From contig JANAVB010003999.1 of the NCBI GenBank assembly GCA_029216955.1, positions 5,742,126 through 5,806,125 of the forward strand: DNA of 64,000 nucleotides, read 5' to 3'. A program made the translations under genes and the position numbers. The number at the start of each line of letters is the position of its first letter. Position 1 is the stretch's first letter. Shown here in pieces: positions 56,500 to 64,000 of the stretch. The notes beneath the pieces are model-generated. The model searched no databases and was not told the DNA's origin. It was given only the letters and a program-made list of their open reading frames with translations. Origin of the DNA: Iris pallida (lineage: Eukaryota; Streptophyta; Magnoliopsida; Asparagales; Iridaceae).

Positions 56500-56885
56500 A
56501 AATTTTTACATATAAATATTTTATATTTTCATAATTTGCATATAAATTTATTTTTAATTTGAACACACATATACGAGCTCACATTTTTTCTTGCTGTTCT
56601 CGGATTGCGACGAGACCTACTAACTACTCCACGTGAGCGTATTTTCATCGATTTATGAGACCATTTTTCGGAAAGCAATCGTGGGCCCCACAACTGACGC
56701 TTCGAAATAATTTCGTAAAACTTGAACACTCTCACAAAGATAGTTTGACGCTGCGGATACAATGACATGTCTTTTCGAAATTCAGGTCTGTACAAAAAGA
56801 TGTGAGTCATGTATCGATGCAGTCAAATTAAAAATAAATTTATATATGATCTTAAATATATAAAATAGTTATATGTAAATTTAAA
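56500..56885. mobile_element. Possible MITE with long inverted ends
   Basis: The left 60 bp (TTTTTACATATAAATATTTT, then ATATAAATTTATTTTTAATT) and the right 60 bp are imperfect reverse complements. About 385 bp with a more GC-balanced centre. No clear target duplication and no coding capacity. Confidence 0.5.
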
Positions 56886-57066
56886 AAAAAAACTAAATTA
56901 CAACTGGATACCCTCAACTATCACTGTTTTTTAACTTGATACCCTCAACTTTTATAGGTACTAATTTGATACCATAAAAAAAAATTGGACCAAATTGTCC
57001 ATTCTTTTATCCCCCCAACCCCCCTCTCTTTCCGGCTGTGGGTGGCAGCGGACGACGGACGCGCAG
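56886..57066. other. Repeated GATACCCTCAACT words, intergenic
   Basis: Contains the words GGATACCCTCAACTATCAC and TTGATACCCTCAACTTTTA, arranged like the subterminal repeats of some plant DNA elements, then a C-rich stretch. No partner end seen. Confidence 0.4.
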
Positions 57067-59789
57067 TGTCACGTCCCAGAACCAGAATACTGGAGAGCGG
57101 GGGCTGACATAGCTAGCTACGTATATTGAAATGGAACCCACCTCGATATACGGTCACGGCTGTCTAGATATGTGAGGGTTTTCTACAAGCCAACAGTCTC
57201 TTATGGTCATGAACAAGCCTAGTGTCTCAATCACCACAAGTAAGTAAAGTCGCAAGATGTATGATCATTAAATATACAATAATAAGGCGTCCCAAATATT
57301 ACATATTCAGCTGATCATGAAGCTAGTCGTTACAAAATGTTAGGACTAGTAAGAGTTTAGTCATACATGATCAACCCTAGAATTTGTCAATCATGTTTAC
57401 AGCCCATAGGCAGACAGTAAGTAAAAGTGCATCGAGCTAACAGGTGCTCGTCGGCTAAACGCCTCAAAAGAATAATTTTTACAATAGAGTGAGCGAAACA
57501 AAATAGAAAACCAACTCTTGGCCCGGATTCCGTCTAGTGTTCACCATTGGGCTGGAAGCTTGGTAGATCCTCGGGAGCTGCTCCGAAATCTGGCCACACA
57601 AAACCAGCTGGGTCAACCCCAGAAAGAGCAAGTGCCACAAGGGGGCCACGAAATAAGAACAAAAGCCAGCAATCAGCACAAGAAAATCTAATATTAAAAT
57701 TAAAACTAATAAAAACATGTCAGGATGATATACGACGAGATTACCATGGAACTATTCCGATAGCCAGGTTACAACCCGTAAACCAAACAAGGACCGGGGT
57801 TGTAACCCTTCATCTGAACAGAACTTGGTTTTCCACCATTTATCGGCAAGATAAGTAATGTAAGAAAATCAAGACAGGAAACATTCTTGCACTGGATCAA
57901 GACATGGCTAGACTGGTTATACCTCATTCAATCAATCACGGCCAAGCAGATCCTACGGCTTACTACTTTAACTAACTAGGGTTATCACAGGCCTAATTAC
58001 TAACAAGATGCAGTGAGATTGTTCCACAGCCACAAGCCCTGCAGACCATCCAGGCTACCCAGGACGAAAGAATTAGGGTTGAATTCAGGTGGGTACATCG
58101 TCCAGGAGACAAATGTATCCTTAGGTGACTTAGAGGGTGCAACACTCGACGGTGCGCTGGAAATGTGCCCTACTCGACGGCAGGCTACAGATCCCAAGAG
58201 CGCCCAGGTAACGGGATTGCCTGTAGCTGTGTCATCTCTTCATGACTACTGTGTTATTCTAGTTATTAACCTTAATCCATTTTTAATAGGCACTCCTGAC
58301 CGTGGTACTCAGGAGTCCCATCCTAGACATGATGCAAGACAGGACAAGTGGATTTAACAAGCAAGCAAGAAGACTATCCACGGTGTCGAGGCAAGTCAAG
58401 TAACAGCATTAAAATAAATCATGTCAGGGTACTTGTCAGGAGTGCACCACGATAGGCCACTATCATGTCAGGTTGGTCATGTCAGGAGTGCACCACTACG
58501 GGTCACTGTCGTGTTATGCTAGTTCCTTGTCATAACATGCCATGTACAAAAGTCATTCCAAACATATTAAGTAAAATCAAGTTCATGACAAAAGGCGTAA
58601 GGATATAAAATGGGCATAAAATATCTAATAGAATATCAAAATACGGGACAATAGAAAAGCCAAGCTTAAAGAAATAAGACCAAAACTCCAAGAGCTAATG
58701 GGTTAACAAGGGGGTCAGGAAAGCAGCGTACGAAAAGTCACGCACGCTGAGAGAGCAGCATAGGTGAAAGTCACGCACGCTAAGAGCAGTGTACGTGAAA
58801 GTCACGCACGCTACAGGGAGCAATGTGTGAAAGTCACGCACGCTCAAGGGAGGCAGCATACGTGAAAGTCACGCACGCTCAGGGAGCAGTATATGAAAGT
58901 CACGCACGCTCAAGGGAGGCAGCATACGTGAAAGTCACGCACACTCAAGAGAGCAGTGTACGTGAAAGTCACGCACACTCAAGGGAGCAGTTTACGTGAA
59001 AGTCACGCACACTCAAGGGAGCAGTGTACGTGAAAGTCACGCACACTCAAGGAGACACGCTTCCAACAGGAAGCGTACTCAAGCCTGCGTACGCAGCGCT
59101 AAAGAGCGCACGTAGCTCAGTGTGCGTAAGCTAAGCAGCTCTGCACACTGCTCACTGTCTTCTCCAAACAGCAAGAACACCAACGAAGAACCCAAAGCTT
59201 CACAAGTTCATAACTTGGCCATCCGAACTCCAAATCCAGATTTCCAAAGTTCCAACTTGGGTGAAACTGAAGGCTCTTCCACATGGAAACATCAGAACTC
59301 AAAGAAAACCAACCAAAATGGATCAAAACATGTAAAATCCAAAAATAGTAATAACTTAGATCTACATCAACAGAGACTCCAAATCATAAAAACCCAAGAA
59401 CTAATGTTGATCTCCATGTCCTAAACTAGCCGATGGACAAAGAAAAGAGGGTCCTCATGTAGTGGCAAGATGCACTTACCTAGGGGTTGGGGAGTTGTGT
59501 GGAGGAAGAAGAAGAAAATTTATGGAGGAAGTAATGAAGAGAGAGAGTGGTAGGTGGAGTTTTAATGGTGGAGGTTGTGGTGTGTTGAGGGTGGAGTGTA
59601 GGCTAATGGTGATCCAATGCATAAAACCGAACCAAACCGAACCATCCCCAATAAAACCGAGCCCTGCCAAAACCAAAATACGAGAAATACCAAAATTCCA
59701 CAAGCTGAGAAAATAAAATAAAATACATGCCAAAATCCAGATACGAGTATAAATACGAAATACGAGAAATACGAAAAATGAGGGTGACA
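57067..59789 (-). repeat. 3' LTR of a minus-strand Ty3/gypsy element
   Basis: On the minus strand begins TGTCACCCTCATTTTTCG (59789) and ends GGGACGTGACA (57067). 2,723 bp with TG...CA ends, directly after a polypurine-type tract. The five bases outside it are CGCAG (57062-57066); the same five should flank the 5' LTR, which is beyond the window. Holds a 34-bp tandem repeat array. Confidence 0.85.
58725..59055. repeat. 34-bp tandem repeats in the LTR
   Basis: Ten copies of a unit of about 33-34 bp around GTGAAAGTCACGCACGCTCA and GGGAGCAGTGTAC. Early copies have CACGCACGCT and later ones CACGCACACT, which shows directional divergence. Located mid-LTR. Confidence 0.92.
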
Positions 59790-59830
59790 ACTCTACCCAC
59801 CTTAAAAGAATTCCGTCATCGGAATTTAAT
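59790..59830 (-). promoter_or_regulatory. Polypurine tract of the minus-strand element
   Basis: On the minus strand: AAATTCCGATGACGGAATTC, then TTTTAAGGTGGGTAGAGT, then the LTR. It is a diverged form of the TTTCGAGGACGAAA motif of the other two gypsy elements. Confidence 0.75.
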
Positions 59831-59958
59831 CAAGGAGGTAGAGATTGCCACGACAAGCTACACTAAGCACAGGCAAGCTACACTAAGCAGTCCAATCATA
59901 CAATCATACAATACAAGCAAGGAAGGGAAAATGTAAGGCATAAGAAAGACATTATACC

Positions 59959-62900
59959 TCACGAGTCAAACAGGTAGGGATACCGCGATCGGATGTCGTC
60001 CTCACGCTCCCACGTTGACTCACCTAGAGAGTGACGACCCCAAGCAACACGGACTAATTTAATAGTCTTGTTCTTGAGTATCTTCTCCCTCCGGTCCAAT
60101 ATAGACACGGGCCTCTCCTCATACGAAAGGTTGGTACCAACAACCAATTTCGAATGGTCTAGGATGTGGCTCGGGTCCGGAATATACCGTCGTAATTGGG
60201 ACACATGGAATACATCATGCACCTCACTTAGCGACGGCGGAAGAGCGAGACGATAGGATACATCTCCTACTCGCTCTAAAATATCGAACGGCCCTATATA
60301 CCTAGGACTAAGCTTTCCCCGTATGCCAAAGCGAATGACGCCGCGGTTAGACGAGATCCTAAGGAATACATGGTCGCCGACAGCAAATTCTAAGGGACGC
60401 CGATGAGCATCGGCCCAATGGTGCTGGCGGTCCTGGGCAACTCGGAGGTGATCTCTGACCTTCCTGACCACTTCAATCGTCTGGGAAATCAATTCGGGTC
60501 CGAGCATCTGCCTCTCCCCGACATCGTCCCATGCTAGCGGGGATCTGCACTTCCTGCCATAAAGAGCCTCGAAGGGTGCCATCTGGATACTGGCCTGATA
60601 ACTGTTGTTGTACGAGAATTCCACCAGGTACAGATGATTCTCCCATGAACCACCAAAGTCAAGGGTGCAAGATCTCAACATATCTTCAAGAGTCTGGATT
60701 GTGCGCTCTGATTGACCATCCGTCTGCGGGTGATAAGCTGAGCTGAACTGAAGACGAGTCCCCAAACTCTTCTGCAAGCTGCGCCAAAAGTGTGATGTGA
60801 ATATTGAATCCCTGTCTGAGGTGATGCTGACTGGCACACCGTGAAGCCTGACGATCTGCCTGAGATACATCTCTGCTAGCTGCGCCGTCGACTGTCCAAC
60901 TCTGAATGGGAGAAAGTGTGCCACCTTGGTAAGCCTGTCCACAATTACCCAAATAGCATCTCTACCGGCCGGAGATCTGGGCAATCCGGTCACGAAATCC
61001 ATGGTTATATGTTCCCATTTCCATTCTGGGATCGGTAAGGGTTGAAGAAGTCCAGCGGGCTGATGTTCAGCCTTAACCTGTTGGCAAACCAAACACCGAG
61101 AGACAAACCGGGCTATCTCCCTCTTCATGCCATTTCACCAGAAGTGCTGACGAATATCACGGTACATCTTCGTACCATCCGGATGAATAGAATATTATGA
61201 ACTGTGGGCTTCTGTCATGACTTCCTGTCTGATATCTCCACTAGGTACACAAAGACGAGTGCCGTGCCGAAGGGAACCGTCTTCATGGATACATAGCTCT
61301 GGCCTCCTTCCTGCTTCACACTCTGCTCTGAGTCGCTGGATCTTGGAATCTGCTGACTGCGCCATCCGGATCCTCTCAACTATGCTGGACTGAACCTGTA
61401 AACTGGCCATCAATGCCATACTGGTAGGAAGAACCACTTCAATTCCCATATTCTGAAGATCTGCCAATAACTCTGGTTGCGCCATCAGGAAATAAACTCA
61501 GGCTCTCCTGCTCAATGCATCTGCTACAACGTTGGCCTTCCCGGGATGATACTGCAAATCCACATCATAGTCCACCAATAGCTCGAGCCATCTTCTCTGC
61601 CGCATATTAAGGTCCTTCTGGGTGAAAACATACTTTAGGCTCTTATGATCAGTAAAGATCTCCACTCTATCTCCGTACAAGTAGTGTCTCCACAATTTCA
61701 AAGCAAACACTACCACCGCCAGTTCTAAGTCGTGGGTCGGGTAATTCTTTTCATGATCATGAAGTTGGCATGACGCATAAGATATTACCTTCCCATGCTG
61801 CATCAAGACACACCCCAATCCTCTGCCTGAAGCGTCGCAATAAACTGTGAATCCTCCGGTCCCATCTGGAAGGGTAAGAATGGGAGCCGTTATCAAACCT
61901 CGCTTCAACTTCTCAAATGATTCCTGGCACTCTGCTGTCCAAATAAACGACACATCCTTGCGGGTCAACTGGGTCATCGGTGCTGAAATCCTTGCGAAAT
62001 CTGAAATGAACCGCCGGTAGTAGCCGGCCAATCCAAGGAAGCTGCGAACCTCTGCCACTGAGCTGGGTACCGGCCATGACTCGATAGCCACAATCTTCTG
62101 GGGATCCACTTCCACTCCTCCTCGGGTAATGATGTGACCCAAGTATGAAATGCGATCGAGCCAGAACTCGCATTTACTGAACTTGGCGTACAACTAATGC
62201 TCCCTAAGCGTCTGAAGGACGACTCTGAGATGCTGCTCATGCTCTGCTTCACTCTTGCTGTAGACCAGGATGTCATCTAGGAACACGATCACAAATTGAT
62301 CCAAGTAAGGCATAAAAATGCGATTCATGAGGTCCATGAATACGGCCGACGTATTGGTCGCTCCAAAGGGCATAACAAGGAACTCCCAATGTCCATACCT
62401 TGATCTGAATGCTGTCTTCGGGATGTCCTGCTCTCTGACTCTGATCTGGTGGTATCCTGACCGCAAGTCGATCTTTGAGAACACTGAAGCCCCTCTGAGC
62501 TGATCAAACAAGTCATCTATCCTCGGAAGAGGGTATCTGTTCTTGATTGTCACCGAATTCAAGGTACGATAATCAACACATAGCCTGGACGTACCATCCT
62601 TCTTTTTCACAAGAAGCATCGGGGCTCCCCAAGGCGATCCACTCGCACGGATGAATCCCTTGGTCCTCAGTTCTTCAATCATCTTGTATAAAATCTCTAA
62701 CTCTGAAGGCGCCATCCTGTAGACTCGCTCTGATACTGGTGCTGTCCCGGGAATCAAGTCTATAGTGAACTCAATCTCCCGTTCCGGCGGCATCCCTGGA
62801 AGCTCCTCTGGGAAGACATCTGGAAACTCTTTAACTATCCGGGGCAACTGCACTGCTGCTACCGCCATCCGCAATGCTGGGGAAGATGGCTCCACTGCGC

Positions 62901-64000
62901 CTCTGGAAAACGAAAACTCTGGCTCGCCGGGGATACTAAAGACAACTCTGCCAATATGGCAGTCTATCCTAGCATACTGGTTCCTCAACCAATCCATGCC
63001 TAGGACTACATCATAGTCTGCCATAGGAAACTCTATGAATCTAGCGGGGAACTCCCTACCGCTAACTACGATCCGACACGAGGAAAATACTCGATCTACT
63101 CCCACAAGGCCATTACCATTAAGTATATTGAGTCTCACTGATAATGACTCGGGCTCCAATCCTATCCGTATCGCAAATCGTACAGACATGAATGAATGCG
63201 ATGCACCAGAATTAAACAATACCGAAGCTGGAAAGGAGTTGACGAGAATAGTACCTGCCACAACCTCACCTGGTGCAACTTCTTCTTCCATAGCCATTAT
63301 CATGGCCTGACCTTGTCCTCTGGCTGCTGGTCCCCTCTGCTGGAAACCTCTCTGCCTATTCTGGGTCTGAGCTTGGGTTTGTGCATACTGCTGAGGGTGC
63401 TGTTGCTGGAATGCCTGAGACTGAGGCGGCAAGGGCCTCGAAGACTGATATTGCTGCCGCTGAACTGGTGCTGGAGCCGATCCTCTCACCGAAGAGCTAG
63501 AAGGGTTGGATGCCGATGAACCACCCCTATTCGGGCAAGCCCCTATCCTATGATCTGCTGCTCCACAAGCCAGGCATAATCCTTGTGCCCTGCGACAATC
63601 TGCCACCACATGCCCTAGCTTACCGCAATGAGAACATCCCATCACGGAAGTCTGCTTCTGCTTCTGCTGCTGCGGGTACGTCGGGGTCGAATGCTGAACC
63701 GACGTTACTGAGGCCGTCCGCCTCGGAGTTCTAATGGTCAATCCCCTAGCTGCCGGGGCTGGAGCTGATGATTGGTGCATCTGACTGTGGGACCGCTTCC
63801 TACCTCCGGTCCTATCCACGATCCTCTGGGAGGTATACTCATGCCTCCTAGCTGCTCTCAAAACTGCATCGAACGTCTGGTGCTCGAACTGCTCAACCGC
63901 CAACAAGATCTCCAAATGTAGCCCCTGCTGGAACCGCTGGGCCCTATCAAACTCGGTCGCCACCAAGGTAGGGGCAAACCTACTGAGTCTAGAAAACTCC
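59959..64000 (-). pseudogene. Ty3/gypsy (Tekay-like) gag-pol with four in-frame stops, runs off the window
   Basis: One continuous frame from the window edge to 59959, interrupted by stops at 62194 (TAG), 61498 (TGA), 61195 (TAA) and 61135 (TGA). Domains in order: Gag end with knuckles [14 protein letters not shown] and [14 protein letters not shown]; protease (FNSGASHSF, where the catalytic D is N); reverse transcriptase with [12 protein letters not shown] intact; RNase H ([29 protein letters not shown]); integrase (MDFVTGLP, TSDRDSIF, HPQTDGQSER); and a C-terminal chromodomain-like region (GESTWEREDDIRSRYP). There are no frameshifts. The stops and the protease change are explainable as C-to-T or G-to-A transitions. 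The element is inactive but young enough to read by eye. Confidence 0.88.

Noticed and set aside
58725..59055. CRISPR-like look of the regular repeats
   Set aside because: Units are contiguous with no unique spacers, and the context is a plant LTR.
60531..63734. Plus-strand open frames over the Ty3/gypsy pol
   Set aside because: Shadow frames of the minus-strand polyprotein, which has clear domain motifs.

Overview
This window looks like a transposon-dense block of a flowering-plant (probably eudicot) nuclear genome. The evidence is the set of families present: Ty3/gypsy chromovirus-like and Ty1/copia LTR retrotransposons, a plant-type Helitron carrying an RPA gene, a MULE with a MURA transposase, Tourist-like MITEs and tRNA-type SINEs. 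Coding introns have plant-like GT..AG borders in AT-rich sequence. I see no intact ordinary host gene. The only host-like coding trace is a decayed piece resembling a TauE/SafE sulfite-exporter-like gene near position 1650-2030.

Layout. 1-4.7 kb: AT-rich sequence, a short palindromic repeat, the TauE-like remnant, a 5'-truncated SINE with a perfect 20-bp target duplication, and AT microsatellites. 4.73-26.69 kb: a nest. A candidate Tourist-like DNA element with a T-rich interior was entered by a gag-only LTR retrotransposon (6074-24881, target duplication ATCTT). Its 3' LTR was then entered by a second LTR retrotransposon (13630-23541, duplication GTGTG). A probable copia solo LTR (25086-26535) sits in the same T-rich tract. 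27.12-42.91 kb: a Helitron on the minus strand. It carries an 11-exon RPA1-like gene whose reconstructed frame is fully open (513 codons plus stop) and a 10-exon Rep-helicase gene interrupted only by one apparent 1-nt deletion. Between the two genes is a repeat-rich spacer with a 431-bp inverted repeat. 43.27-43.67 kb: a Tourist-like MITE containing a SINE. 45.14-49.10 kb: a MULE with long terminal inverted repeats, a 9-bp target duplication, an uninterrupted 699-aa MURA transposase and a small two-exon gene of unknown function on the other strand. 49.26-56.38 kb: an old minus-strand copia-type solo LTR (duplication GTCCG) split by a younger plus-strand copia element of a related family (50101-56281, duplication TACTC). 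That element has lost most of its 5' LTR and the start of gag, yet keeps one long gag-pol frame. 57.07-64.00 kb: a minus-strand Ty3/gypsy element, cut by the window edge, with 3' LTR, polypurine tract and a gag-pol frame broken by four stop codons.

How the parts work together. The gag-only element and the nested element lack a working pol, yet both clearly transposed; the nested copy has two nearly identical LTRs. They must have used pol supplied in trans by relatives such as the family at 57-64 kb, with which they share two-knuckle Gag and the polypurine-tract motif. The Helitron and the MULE look closest to autonomous. Target-site duplications were matched by eye and fix the insertion order in most cases; family names rest on motif recognition, not on database searches.
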